64,000 bases of DNA from Ignavibacteriales bacterium (GCA_020635275.1 JACKAA010000002.1:186001-250000); one strand, 5' to 3'; shown: positions 50,941-60,775, numbered from the stretch's first letter. Made by a program: numbers and translations. Notes: generated by a model from the letters alone, not told the origin.

Positions 50941-53448
50941 ATGTACTACAACCAACTTAAAAGGCTGCTTATAACTTTAATATTCTTAGTTTTAGGATCA
51001 GCAACAATATTTTCTCAAACGTTAGTTTTATCTGATGCACTTTCTGGTTCAACACAAGGTCAGAGATATGGCGGAACCCTTACATCAGAAGGATATCAGC
51101 CGGGAACTGGTGAAAATCATATTCTTTATAAACTTAATCAAATACCAAATGGATATGTAGAGTTTGAAATGACCGGTTTTCGACCTTCATCAGTTCCTGT
51201 TGGTGAAGATCATGGATTTTTAGCAATGTATGACGGCAGAGGGATTAATGAACCTGCTAGTTATTTTGGCAATTTTAAATTCAACTTTTTTAGATGGAAT
51301 CTACATTGGCGACAAAATAGAGCAGCTTTTAAAAGTGTTGTAAATTTAGCTTCGCCTTCAACAAGTAACAATTCCAATATCGGTTATTGGGTGCAGGTTG
51401 GCAGTGAAGATCCAAGAGATTATGATACAGAACCAACTGGAACTGGTTTTAGTTGGAATTCTTCTGCTTGGACAAAAATTAAAGTTGAATGGAGAAATAA
51501 ACAATTTAAAGTTTATGCAAATGGTCAACTAGTTTGGAATTCATCTGGACCATATGATTATGCACCAAAAGACTTTAGGATTTGGTTAGGAAGCGGTCCT
51601 GGAAAATATAATAGTGACGTTTCTGGTCAAACTTTTAGAAATTTTAAAGTTTATTCATATGGTGGCGTTGTAACGCCAGTTGATGAACTATCAATAAGTC
51701 CATCAAGTCAAAATGTTGCTTCAAGTGCTGGAAATACAAATATTTCTGTTTCATCAAATGTTAGTTGGAGCGCTAGCGATAATGCATCTTGGTTATCATT
51801 ATCTCCGACTTCAGGAAGTAATAATGGAAGTATTACTGCAACTTTTCAAGAAAACACAAGTTCTAGTTCAAGAACTGCAACTGTGACAGTTTCTGGCAGT
51901 GGAATTACTAGAACTGCAACTATTACACAAAATGGTACTTCTTCAACTACAAACAATTTATCAATAAGTCCTTCAAGTCAAAATGTTGCTTCAAGTGCTG
52001 GAAATACAAATATTTCTGTTTCATCAAATGTTAGTTGGAGCGCTAGCGATAATGCATCTTGGTTATCATTATCTCCGACTTCAGGAAGTAATAATGGAAG
52101 TATTACTGCAACTTTTCAAGAAAACACAAGTTCTAGTTCAAGAACTGCAACTGTGACAGTTTCTGGCAGTGGAATTACTAGAACTGCAACTATTACACAA
52201 AATGGAATATCTGCACCTCCGCCAACCGGTGGTGATCTTATGGTTACTTCCCCTTCGGCTGGACAATCTTTAGTCCCTGGAAGTGTTCATCAAATAATGT
52301 GGTCAGGCCCTTCAAGTATAGCTAGTGTTGGACTTTATTTCAGCTCTAATGGTGGTGAAGATTGGACAACTATTGCTGGTTCTACTCCTAATGATGGTAA
52401 TTTTACTTGGACTGTACCTAACGTAATTTCAAATAGTTGTATTGTTAGAGTAAAAGATACAAAAGATTGGAGTCACTATGATAGAAGTGATATCTTCAAA
52501 ATTAGTAAAGATGGTACACCTCCACCTCCGCCAACCGGCGATAAGTTAATGGTTACTTCTCCTTCTGCCGGACAAACTTTGGTACCAGGAAGCGTACATC
52601 AAATTATGTGGTCAGGCCCGTCGAGTGTAACCAATGTTGGACTTTATTTCAGCTCTAATGGTGGTGAAGATTGGACAACTATTGCCGGTTCTACTCCAAG
52701 TGATGGTAATTTTAGCTGGACTGTACCTAACGTAATTTCAAATAGTTGTATTGTTAGAGTAAAAGATACAAAAGAATGGAGCCACTATGATAGAAGTGAT
52801 ATCTTCAAAATTAGTAAAGATGGTACTCCTCCACCTCCGCCAACGGACGATGAGCTTATGGTTACTTCTCCTTCGGCAGGACAGTCTTTAGTACCTGGAA
52901 GTGTACACCAAATTACTTGGGTTGGTCCTTCAAGTGTAACCAATGTTGGGCTATATTTCAGTACTAATGGTGGTGAAAATTGGACTCAAATTGCTAGTTC
53001 AACATCAAATGACGGCAATTTTAGTTGGACTGTACCAAATGTGAATTCGAATAATTGTATTGTGAGAGTAAAAGATACAAAAGAATGGAGCCATTATGAT
53101 AGAAGTGATATTTTTAGTGTGGGCGGATCTTCAAGTCTTGCTAAAGATATTAGTAATAGTAATTCTATTGAATCTAATTTACCTGAAGAGTTTGCACTTT
53201 TACAAAATTATCCTAATCCATTTAACCCGACAACAAACATTCAATTTGCATTACCTGAAGGTGGATATACTGAATTAGTAATTTATAATTCATTAGGCCA
53301 AGAAGTTCAAAAATTAATCTCCGAATTTAAATCAGAGGGAACTTACTCAATTACTTTTAATGCAAAAAATCTTCCTTCTGGAATTTATTTTTATTCTTTA
53401 AGATCAGGTAATTTTTTCCAAACAAATAAAATGTTACTTTTAGAATAA
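50941..53448 (+). CDS. T9SS-secreted protein with BACON and Kre9-like repeats
   Basis: An 835-residue secreted protein. A signal peptide ends at FSQ (residue 26). A concanavalin-like N-terminal domain (about 27-245) shares its DPRDYDTEPTGTG segment with the protein encoded at 55461-57749. Two BACON domains (about 250-345 and 340-425) are almost identical at DNA level. Three Kre9/KNH-like Ser-Thr-rich units of 103 residues, each with SPSAGQ(S/T)LVPGSVHQI, are linked by PPPPPT stretches (about 430-725). The T9SS sorting domain with NYPNPFNPTTN ends the protein. It would be displayed on or released from the cell surface, probably for glycan binding. AAAGGGG precedes ATG. Confidence 0.9.
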   Translation: MYYNQLKRLLITLIFLVLGSATIFSQTLVLSDALSGSTQGQRYGGTLTSEGYQPGTGENHILYKLNQIPNGYVEFEMTGFRPSSVPVGEDHGFLAMYDGRGINEPASYFGNFKFNFFRWNLHWRQNRAAFKSVVNLASPSTSNNSNIGYWVQVGSEDPRDYDTEPTGTGFSWNSSAWTKIKVEWRNKQFKVYANGQLVWNSSGPYDYAPKDFRIWLGSGPGKYNSDVSGQTFRNFKVYSYGGVVTPVDELSISPSSQNVASSAGNTNISVSSNVSWSASDNASWLSLSPTSGSNNGSITATFQENTSSSSRTATVTVSGSGITRTATITQNGTSSTTNNLSISPSSQNVASSAGNTNISVSSNVSWSASDNASWLSLSPTSGSNNGSITATFQENTSSSSRTATVTVSGSGITRTATITQNGISAPPPTGGDLMVTSPSAGQSLVPGSVHQIMWSGPSSIASVGLYFSSNGGEDWTTIAGSTPNDGNFTWTVPNVISNSCIVRVKDTKDWSHYDRSDIFKISKDGTPPPPPTGDKLMVTSPSAGQTLVPGSVHQIMWSGPSSVTNVGLYFSSNGGEDWTTIAGSTPSDGNFSWTVPNVISNSCIVRVKDTKEWSHYDRSDIFKISKDGTPPPPPTDDELMVTSPSAGQSLVPGSVHQITWVGPSSVTNVGLYFSTNGGENWTQIASSTSNDGNFSWTVPNVNSNNCIVRVKDTKEWSHYDRSDIFSVGGSSSLAKDISNSNSIESNLPEEFALLQNYPNPFNPTTNIQFALPEGGYTELVIYNSLGQEVQKLISEFKSEGTYSITFNAKNLPSGIYFYSLRSGNFFQTNKMLLLE
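51691..52205 (+). repeat. Near-perfect tandem duplication of a BACON domain
   Basis: Bases 51691-51935 and 51961-52205 (245 bp each, period 270) differ at a single base that I can find (CCATCAAG against CCTTCAAG). The intervening 25 bases encode the linker. This points to a recent duplication or ongoing gene conversion. Confidence 0.9.
52240..53120 (+). repeat. Three tandem Kre9/KNH-like units, 309-bp period
   Basis: ATGGTTACTTC recurs at 52240, 52549 and 52858, exactly 309 bp apart. The first two units are more alike than the third, which has diverged (TSNDGNFSW, SSTNGGEN). Each unit has the GSVHQI and WSHYDRSDIF motifs. Confidence 0.9.
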
Positions 53449-53468
53449 AATCAATAATATATAAATTA

Positions 53469-53496
53469 AATAAAGCCTGCTAATGCAGGCTTTATT
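53469..53496. terminator. Bidirectional terminator
   Basis: A perfect 12-bp stem (AATAAAGCCTGC and its complement) encloses TAAT. It ends the BACON-domain gene and faces the minus-strand FG-GAP gene. Confidence 0.85.
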
Positions 53497-53561
53497 GTTT
53501 TAAATAAGTTCGACACTGATTAGTGTTATGATATTATACTTTTCAAAATCCATAATATATA

Positions 53562-55361
53562 TTATGGGAAGTTAATAGTTTCAGAACTCATAACCGGTAA
53601 ATGATTTCGATGATAAATAATTAAATTATAATTTCCGGTTGGTATATTCCAAAAATCAATTTTTTTTGAACCATAAGTGTTAATAATTTGCCCATTGTTT
53701 TTTAATAATACAGCTTTTCTTATAGTTACTTGATTAGAATTATTTTTGAGTTCTAGTAATAACCAATCAATAACTTTGTTATTTACTTTAAATTCATTAG
53801 TTGTAAGTTCATTTCCGTTGTAATTCCATGGATTTTGATTAAAAGGGTGCAATAAAGATATATCTAATGATTCAACATTATTATTTTTATAACTACCTTC
53901 TAAAAACACATTTACTTCAATTAAAAAAGGAGTAATTTCTAAAGTTTGATTGGTATTAACAATTTTATTAAATGTACTACCATTTAAGAAAACAATTTTA
54001 ATGAGCACCATATTTCTATTACCGCAGCCAAAATGTAAAGTAGGATCATCTTGAGATAAATAACCTTGATTACTATGTGCTTCTCTAAAATTAAGCAATG
54101 TATCACCGTTTTCAGAGTATATAAATACTTTCGATCCAAAAGCACCTATTTGATTATCTGCTGATTTTAGTTTTACAAATAATGACTTATTTAATCCATC
54201 ATAGTCATTTCTGTAAAGTCTATTATATGTTGCTTTTTGGCCCAATGCAAAATCAATATCCCCGTCGCCATCAATATCCGCAAATGAAACACATCTAGGG
54301 TCATTTATTGTTCCAGTGTTATAACTGATAGGAGTAAATGTTAAATCACCATTGTTTATGTAAACTGGACTAAGACCGGGAGGCACAAGATCCCAATACC
54401 CATCATTATTCAAATCTGCAATCCCTAACATAAAACTTGTGCTGCTTAATGCTGGTAATCCGGTTACTTCAGAAAATGTTTTGTCTTTATTGTTAATAAA
54501 TATTCTATTAGCACTAACAACATCCAACCATCCGTCATTATTCATGTCCCAGAAAGTTACTCCATGAAAACTAGCATTACATAGATCAATGCCAGTGTTT
54601 AGGTTCTCAATAAATTGTCCATCAACATTTTCCATCAGTTTCACACATCTTCCATCTACATTACCTTCAAAGACTGAAAGTAAGAGATCAATGTCTCCGT
54701 CATTATCAAAATCACCGTCACATACTCCTTGGTCACCTTTTGCTTTAGTCAGGCCATTATCTATTCTTGTAAAGGTAAAATTCCCGTCATTTCTATAAAA
54801 TTCATTATCTTCAAATGTGCTTCTAGCATACCAGTTATTACCAAATAAATCCAAGTCACCATCGTTATCAAAATCAAAAGCAGCTACCCCTCTTGTTCCT
54901 AATTCAATGTCATCTATTCCGCTGGTAGTAAACATATTATCAAAAAATCCCGGTTGATCGTTTTTATTACGGTAGGGAATGTTTTTTGAGTATGAACCAT
55001 TCCAACCGTCATAATCACCGTCATTATCCAAGTCTGCCCATACCCATCCATGACTCCCTTTCAAATCATAATTATCAATACCTCTTTCAGCGGCTTTTTC
55101 AGTAAAAACTCCACTCCCATTATTTTCAAAGTATTGATCAGCCATCGGGGAACTGTTGTTCATGGTTATATAGAGATCCGGATCATTATCTCCATCCGCA
55201 TCGCCAAACATTATTCCATGTCCCCCATATTTTCCACTATTATTTGCATCTCCTAACAAATTTAAACTTATATCCGTGATTTGTAACTGACAATACGAAT
55301 CTGTCGTAATGGAAATTAAACAAACAATTATTTGTATAAATATAGTTTTATTTATATTCAT
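53562..55361 (-). CDS. FG-GAP/VCBS and UnbV (ASPIC)-type secreted protein, apparently truncated
   Basis: A 599-residue exported protein with signal peptide ending at DSYC. About residues 25-460 hold at least seven calcium-type loops such as DADGDNDPD, DLDNDGDYD, DFDNDGDLD and DIDGDGDID, the FG-GAP/VCBS propeller, then an UnbV-like segment. This region is identical to part of the protein encoded at 57791-60775. The last 130 residues belong to a domain found in T9SS proteins with a HRNHLPVMS motif, but the protein stops right after it and lacks a sorting domain. It is therefore probably truncated and may not be anchored. A stem-loop terminator lies downstream. Confidence 0.82.
   Translation of the reverse strand: MNINKTIFIQIIVCLISITTDSYCQLQITDISLNLLGDANNSGKYGGHGIMFGDADGDNDPDLYITMNNSSPMADQYFENNGSGVFTEKAAERGIDNYDLKGSHGWVWADLDNDGDYDGWNGSYSKNIPYRNKNDQPGFFDNMFTTSGIDDIELGTRGVAAFDFDNDGDLDLFGNNWYARSTFEDNEFYRNDGNFTFTRIDNGLTKAKGDQGVCDGDFDNDGDIDLLLSVFEGNVDGRCVKLMENVDGQFIENLNTGIDLCNASFHGVTFWDMNNDGWLDVVSANRIFINNKDKTFSEVTGLPALSSTSFMLGIADLNNDGYWDLVPPGLSPVYINNGDLTFTPISYNTGTINDPRCVSFADIDGDGDIDFALGQKATYNRLYRNDYDGLNKSLFVKLKSADNQIGAFGSKVFIYSENGDTLLNFREAHSNQGYLSQDDPTLHFGCGNRNMVLIKIVFLNGSTFNKIVNTNQTLEITPFLIEVNVFLEGSYKNNNVESLDISLLHPFNQNPWNYNGNELTTNEFKVNNKVIDWLLLELKNNSNQVTIRKAVLLKNNGQIINTYGSKKIDFWNIPTGNYNLIIYHRNHLPVMSSETINFP
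53980..55285 (-). repeat. Direct repeat copy A, 1306 bp, identical to 58719-60024
   Basis: Lines compared base by base show no difference from copy B at an offset of 4739. Flanking bases diverge immediately on both sides. It encodes the FG-GAP/UnbV region (about 435 residues). Confidence 0.93.
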
Positions 55362-55445
55362 TTAGTTTGAAATTTTAATGAGATTTTTAAAAGATAATAA
55401 TTGAATATTTAAAATCTATATCTATAACATTCAATTATAAATATC

Positions 55446-55484
55446 AAAAAAATGATACTCTTATTTTAAGAGTATCATTTTTTT
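55446..55484. terminator. Terminator hairpin overlapping a stop codon
   Basis: AAAAAAATGATACTCTTA pairs with TAAGAGTATCATTTTTTT around a short loop. The TAA stop of the minus-strand BACON gene (55461-55463) is inside the hairpin, so the last codons (KMILLK) and the terminator share bases. The T-run on the minus strand follows. Confidence 0.75.
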
Positions 55485-57749
55485 AGTGGTTTTAAAATCA
55501 CCTGCAGTAATTGTGTATAAATAAATTCCACTACTTAAATGTTCTGCAGAGTAAGTGATTTGATGAATTCCTTCTCTATAATAAGCATTTGTTATCACTT
55601 CAACATTATTCCCTAACATATCATATAGAGTAATTTTAACGTTGTTAGCTTCAGGTAATGCAAAATTTATTATTGTTTTAGGATTAAAAGGATTAGGATA
55701 ATTTTGATACAAAGTATATTCAGTTGGTACTTCATTAAAATCATTAACCATCGTAACCATATCAAAATTTGCAATAAAAGACCTGGAAGTATTTAAAATA
55801 AAACTATATACTGAATCTACTGATATTATTGTGGAATCTTCAATCCAGTTTTTAAATTTCCAACCTTCCATAGCAATTGCCTCTAAATTTACAGTACTTC
55901 CTTGTCCATAGATTCCATCACCAATAACAAAACCACCTTGAATGGGATTGCTAATAGCAATAACTTCAAATGGAACTGATCCTGATTGATCAATAGTAAC
56001 TGAATCAGTAAAACCACTGCCAGTAATCATTATTTTACCCTTTCTACTACTTGTATCAGTATTTGTGGTAAAATTGGCAATAAAAGATGCATTTCCGCTT
56101 GAATCAATAAAAGAAGTAGTAATCCAATTAATATTATTCTGTATTTGCCAAGAAATATTAGATTCAACCATAAATGTAACAGAACCACCTGACCGGCTTA
56201 CAGGCCATGTTTTCGGATTTACTTTTAAATAAATAGAAGAGCCCTCTTGTATAATTGTAATGTTTTGGGAAATAGTATCATTTTTTACAGTTACTAATGC
56301 TTGGCGTTTTGATTCACTAAAATTTTGAGAATAAAAAACTTTTAGACTTTGATTACCTGAACTACTTGTTGTTGAAAAGCTTAACCAATTAGCAAGGGTT
56401 TCAACTGTCCAGTTCACATTTGATGAAATTTCAAAAATAGCTTCCCCATTTGATGAATTTACAAATATGCTATCTGGTTCTATATTGATAAATTCATTAT
56501 AGCCGTTTTGAATTAACTGTATTGTTCTTGTTATTCCACCGCCAGAAACAGAAATAACTGTTTGACGAATACTGCTGGAGGCATTTTTTTCAAGTATTAC
56601 GCCAATAGTTGAATTATTAGATCCCGACGTGGGTGAAATACTAACCCAATCTTCATTTTCAACAATTGACCAGCTTACGTTTGATGTAATATCAAAAGAA
56701 ACAGTATCTGCTGAAAAGGAACTAAATAATGAATCTGCTGACACTGATAAATAATTTGAGGACGTTAAGCCAGACTGAGTAATAGTAGCTGTACGAGTCA
56801 TTCCTCCTCCAGTTGCAGTTATTGTCGCAACTCTATTACTTGTTCCAGTATTTTGTGTGAATGATGCATTTATTGTACCATTATTTGATCCAGCATTAGA
56901 TGATAAAGTCAGCCAAGAAGCATTATCAGAAATGTTCCAATTAATGTTAGATATAACTGAAATATTAGTACTTCCGCTCGATGAAGAAACGGTTTGTTGG
57001 GGTGGAGAAATTCCTAAATAATCTGAAGTAGTTCCACCAAGGTTATATAATTTAAAATTTCTGTAGGTTACATTTACATCGGCATCATATTTATATGGCC
57101 CACTACCGATCCAAATTCCCATCTGCTGAGGAGCATAGTCGTAAGGTCCAGACGTACTCCAAACAATTTCATTATCAACATATGCAGTAAATTGCCTATT
57201 GTTCCATTCAATTTTTATTTTATACCAAATTGATTGATTCCAACTAATTCCTGTTCCAGTTGGTTCTGAATTCCAATCTCTTGGATCCTCATCTCCAACT
57301 TGAGTCCAATATCCAACAGGTGAATTTATATTTTCGCTTGTTGGAGCGGCACAATTTATAACACCTTTAAAAGCTGATCTATTTTGCCTCCAATGAAAAT
57401 TCCATCTAAAATAATTAAACTTAAAACCAGTAAAATAATTTATTGGCTCAGTAATCCCTCTACTGTCATAAATTATTGCAAATGCATGATCTTCATCAAC
57501 AGGAACCGCAGCAGGATTAAATCCTTTTACTTCAAATTCAATGTATCCGTTTACAATTTGAGTGGGAATATTATAATGTATATGATTATTACCTATTCCT
57601 GGCTGATACCCTTCACCAGTAAATGAGCCCCCATATTGCGTTCCAATTGTTGAACCTTGAAGTGGATCACTTAAAACCTGGGAAAAATTGTTAAATAATG
57701 GTAAAAAAGTAAATAATACAATTGCTGAAATATATTTTTTTATAATCAT
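55461..57749 (-). CDS. T9SS-secreted multi-BACON-domain protein
   Basis: A 762-residue secreted protein. After the signal peptide (ending NNFSQ), an N-terminal concanavalin-like domain (about 24-240) resembles that of the protein at 50941-53448, with DPRDWNSEPTGTG and GPYDYAPQQMG. At least four BACON-type repeats follow (about 245-600), each with an ITSNVSWSI-like start and a GGGITRTIQLIQ-like end. A further extension holds a WKFKNWIEDS-type unit. The T9SS sorting domain with NYPNPFNPKTI ends the protein. It is probably a surface glycan-binding protein. The stop codon lies inside a terminator hairpin. Confidence 0.88.
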   Translation of the reverse strand: MIIKKYISAIVLFTFLPLFNNFSQVLSDPLQGSTIGTQYGGSFTGEGYQPGIGNNHIHYNIPTQIVNGYIEFEVKGFNPAAVPVDEDHAFAIIYDSRGITEPINYFTGFKFNYFRWNFHWRQNRSAFKGVINCAAPTSENINSPVGYWTQVGDEDPRDWNSEPTGTGISWNQSIWYKIKIEWNNRQFTAYVDNEIVWSTSGPYDYAPQQMGIWIGSGPYKYDADVNVTYRNFKLYNLGGTTSDYLGISPPQQTVSSSSGSTNISVISNINWNISDNASWLTLSSNAGSNNGTINASFTQNTGTSNRVATITATGGGMTRTATITQSGLTSSNYLSVSADSLFSSFSADTVSFDITSNVSWSIVENEDWVSISPTSGSNNSTIGVILEKNASSSIRQTVISVSGGGITRTIQLIQNGYNEFINIEPDSIFVNSSNGEAIFEISSNVNWTVETLANWLSFSTTSSSGNQSLKVFYSQNFSESKRQALVTVKNDTISQNITIIQEGSSIYLKVNPKTWPVSRSGGSVTFMVESNISWQIQNNINWITTSFIDSSGNASFIANFTTNTDTSSRKGKIMITGSGFTDSVTIDQSGSVPFEVIAISNPIQGGFVIGDGIYGQGSTVNLEAIAMEGWKFKNWIEDSTIISVDSVYSFILNTSRSFIANFDMVTMVNDFNEVPTEYTLYQNYPNPFNPKTIINFALPEANNVKITLYDMLGNNVEVITNAYYREGIHQITYSAEHLSSGIYLYTITAGDFKTTKKMILLK

Positions 57750-57790
57750 TTTAATACACCTAAATAGATTATTTTAAATTTGGTTTTATT

Positions 57791-60775
57791 CTATTTAATA
57801 AAAATCATTTTCTTTGTTTCAGTAAAATTATTTGTACTTATTCGATAAAAATAAATACCACTCTCAATATTTTCAAAATTAACATTTATGGAATAAGCGC
57901 CTGCATTTAGTTTTTGATTTATAACATTTTTTACTTCTTCTCCTAAAACATTGAAGATGATTAACGATACATTTGTATTTTCAACTATATCAAAATTAAT
58001 ATTCGTCGAGGGATTAAAAGGATTAGGATAATTTTGATATAGAGTATACGAAGTTGGTAAAACATTTTCTTTTGAAATTGAAGTAATAATTATGTCTTTA
58101 ATATCTGAATAATTGCTTTCATTTTCATGTATATCAAATGCAGATATTATATAATAATAATGGCCATTTTGAATATCAAAATCAACTAAAAAAGTATCAG
58201 ATGTGCTGTAAGTAAATGTTGACATTGTATCAGGATTAAAATTTGGATCAGTTGATTTATATATTGCGTAAAAATCTAAATCAGGTTCTACATTGTTATT
58301 CCAATTTAGAACAATTGTTTTGTCAACTAATTTTAAAGTAAAATTCAACGGAGTATTTGGGGGAATATTATCTATTATTTTTGCTGATTTAATATTACTC
58401 AATTCACTTACATTGCTATTTGTGTCTTTAGCAGTGATTGCGTAGTAATAATTTATTCCATAAGATACAAGCGTATCAATATAAGTTGTATCACTCGTAA
58501 AACTTAATAAATTATCAAATGTAACATTTGAATCCAATGATCGGTAAATTGAATAATTCAGTAAATCATTAGCTGAATTATTATTCCACTCTAATTTTAT
58601 ATTATTTCCTGAGGTTACTGCAGATAGTAAAATAGGAGGCTCAGGTGCAGTATTATCTGGGTAAAAGTCTTCAACAATAATAGTTTTATATGTTTCAGTT
58701 AAAAGTTGAATTGTCTGTCCATTTAAGAAAACAATTTTAATGAGCACCATATTTCTATTACCGCAGCCAAAATGTAAAGTAGGATCATCTTGAGATAAAT
58801 AACCTTGATTACTATGTGCTTCTCTAAAATTAAGCAATGTATCACCGTTTTCAGAGTATATAAATACTTTCGATCCAAAAGCACCTATTTGATTATCTGC
58901 TGATTTTAGTTTTACAAATAATGACTTATTTAATCCATCATAGTCATTTCTGTAAAGTCTATTATATGTTGCTTTTTGGCCCAATGCAAAATCAATATCC
59001 CCGTCGCCATCAATATCCGCAAATGAAACACATCTAGGGTCATTTATTGTTCCAGTGTTATAACTGATAGGAGTAAATGTTAAATCACCATTGTTTATGT
59101 AAACTGGACTAAGACCGGGAGGCACAAGATCCCAATACCCATCATTATTCAAATCTGCAATCCCTAACATAAAACTTGTGCTGCTTAATGCTGGTAATCC
59201 GGTTACTTCAGAAAATGTTTTGTCTTTATTGTTAATAAATATTCTATTAGCACTAACAACATCCAACCATCCGTCATTATTCATGTCCCAGAAAGTTACT
59301 CCATGAAAACTAGCATTACATAGATCAATGCCAGTGTTTAGGTTCTCAATAAATTGTCCATCAACATTTTCCATCAGTTTCACACATCTTCCATCTACAT
59401 TACCTTCAAAGACTGAAAGTAAGAGATCAATGTCTCCGTCATTATCAAAATCACCGTCACATACTCCTTGGTCACCTTTTGCTTTAGTCAGGCCATTATC
59501 TATTCTTGTAAAGGTAAAATTCCCGTCATTTCTATAAAATTCATTATCTTCAAATGTGCTTCTAGCATACCAGTTATTACCAAATAAATCCAAGTCACCA
59601 TCGTTATCAAAATCAAAAGCAGCTACCCCTCTTGTTCCTAATTCAATGTCATCTATTCCGCTGGTAGTAAACATATTATCAAAAAATCCCGGTTGATCGT
59701 TTTTATTACGGTAGGGAATGTTTTTTGAGTATGAACCATTCCAACCGTCATAATCACCGTCATTATCCAAGTCTGCCCATACCCATCCATGACTCCCTTT
59801 CAAATCATAATTATCAATACCTCTTTCAGCGGCTTTTTCAGTAAAAACTCCACTCCCATTATTTTCAAAGTATTGATCAGCCATCGGGGAACTGTTGTTC
59901 ATGGTTATATAGAGATCCGGATCATTATCTCCATCCGCATCGCCAAACATTATTCCATGTCCCCCATATTTTCCACTATTATTTGCATCTCCTAACAAAT
60001 TTAAACTTATATCCGTGATTTGTACATTTGCAAAGTCAAAGGCTTTCATCCCATCATAATAATTTTGACTGATTTCACTTTCTGATAAAGCTTTACTATA
60101 TATTGCAGTTAAATAAAATGTTCCTAGCCAATATTTACCCGTCCCGTAATCACTTCCTAAGAAAAGGGAATATGTAGCATCCCATGTCGAGAAATCTCCA
60201 GTTGCAGTATCTTGAATTACTATTTGATCATCTACATATAATTTTATTGTACCATCTTGACTATGAGTAAACACAACATGCATTAATTTGGCATCAAAGT
60301 TAAAGAATTTCCATTCTTCTCCATTTAATGATGAAGTAGAAGTACGGCAATGAAATCCAAAATCATTTGCTTGCTGCCAAAGTTTGATATTATTAGTATG
60401 GATATCATTCTTTGTCATTGTCATAATTCTGGCAACAATAGATCTTTGAACAGTATCAGATGGAAGAATCCAAGTTTCAAAAGTAACTTCATTTGAAGTC
60501 TTGCAGGCATTAACTATTTTAGTTGCAGTAGAAGAGGATTTTAAATTCATTTCGCCTGTTATCTGTAAGCCTGGAGATTTCCAAACAACAGAATTAATAT
60601 TATTTAGGGATAAATTTAACGGAGTTCCAAAATTCGAGCGGTCATAAACTGTTGTTCCTGATCCTTCACTGAAATCATAAAGCACTACCAGATTATCTGT
60701 TACTCTTTGTGCATTTGTGCTTGATAAAAAGAGTGTAAAAAATAGAATATTTAATATATATACTACTGTTTTCAT
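57791..60775 (-). CDS. T9SS-secreted LamG, FG-GAP/UnbV and FN3 protein
   Basis: A 994-residue secreted protein. A signal peptide ends near TNAQ (about residue 22). A LamG-like domain (about 30-245) is followed by the FG-GAP/VCBS and UnbV region (about 250-685, identical to residues 25-460 of the protein at 53562-55361). Two FN3-like domains (about 700-890, with ITAKDTNSNVSELSN) and the T9SS sorting domain with NYPNPFNPSTN complete it. It could bind glycans or display an adhesin-like propeller. A TGTGA-N6-TCACA palindrome lies 118 bases upstream of the start. Confidence 0.9.
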   Translation of the reverse strand: MKTVVYILNILFFTLFLSSTNAQRVTDNLVVLYDFSEGSGTTVYDRSNFGTPLNLSLNNINSVVWKSPGLQITGEMNLKSSSTATKIVNACKTSNEVTFETWILPSDTVQRSIVARIMTMTKNDIHTNNIKLWQQANDFGFHCRTSTSSLNGEEWKFFNFDAKLMHVVFTHSQDGTIKLYVDDQIVIQDTATGDFSTWDATYSLFLGSDYGTGKYWLGTFYLTAIYSKALSESEISQNYYDGMKAFDFANVQITDISLNLLGDANNSGKYGGHGIMFGDADGDNDPDLYITMNNSSPMADQYFENNGSGVFTEKAAERGIDNYDLKGSHGWVWADLDNDGDYDGWNGSYSKNIPYRNKNDQPGFFDNMFTTSGIDDIELGTRGVAAFDFDNDGDLDLFGNNWYARSTFEDNEFYRNDGNFTFTRIDNGLTKAKGDQGVCDGDFDNDGDIDLLLSVFEGNVDGRCVKLMENVDGQFIENLNTGIDLCNASFHGVTFWDMNNDGWLDVVSANRIFINNKDKTFSEVTGLPALSSTSFMLGIADLNNDGYWDLVPPGLSPVYINNGDLTFTPISYNTGTINDPRCVSFADIDGDGDIDFALGQKATYNRLYRNDYDGLNKSLFVKLKSADNQIGAFGSKVFIYSENGDTLLNFREAHSNQGYLSQDDPTLHFGCGNRNMVLIKIVFLNGQTIQLLTETYKTIIVEDFYPDNTAPEPPILLSAVTSGNNIKLEWNNNSANDLLNYSIYRSLDSNVTFDNLLSFTSDTTYIDTLVSYGINYYYAITAKDTNSNVSELSNIKSAKIIDNIPPNTPLNFTLKLVDKTIVLNWNNNVEPDLDFYAIYKSTDPNFNPDTMSTFTYSTSDTFLVDFDIQNGHYYYIISAFDIHENESNYSDIKDIIITSISKENVLPTSYTLYQNYPNPFNPSTNINFDIVENTNVSLIIFNVLGEEVKNVINQKLNAGAYSINVNFENIESGIYFYRISTNNFTETKKMIFIK
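58719..60024 (-). repeat. Direct repeat copy B, 1306 bp, identical to 53980-55285
   Basis: Same strand and reading frame as copy A. The ends coincide with domain borders (LamG-to-FG-GAP and UnbV-to-FN3). Recombination between copies A and B would delete about 4.7 kb including the BACON gene at 55461-57749. Confidence 0.93.

Noticed and set aside
51691..53120. Regular repeats resembling a CRISPR or minisatellite array
   Set aside because: The units are 270 and 309 bp long, in frame, and encode protein domains of one gene; no short direct repeats with unique spacers occur.
54589..54798. Plus-strand frames in the FG-GAP genes (also 59328-59537)
   Set aside because: They are antisense shadows; both copies exist only because the 1306-bp segment is repeated.
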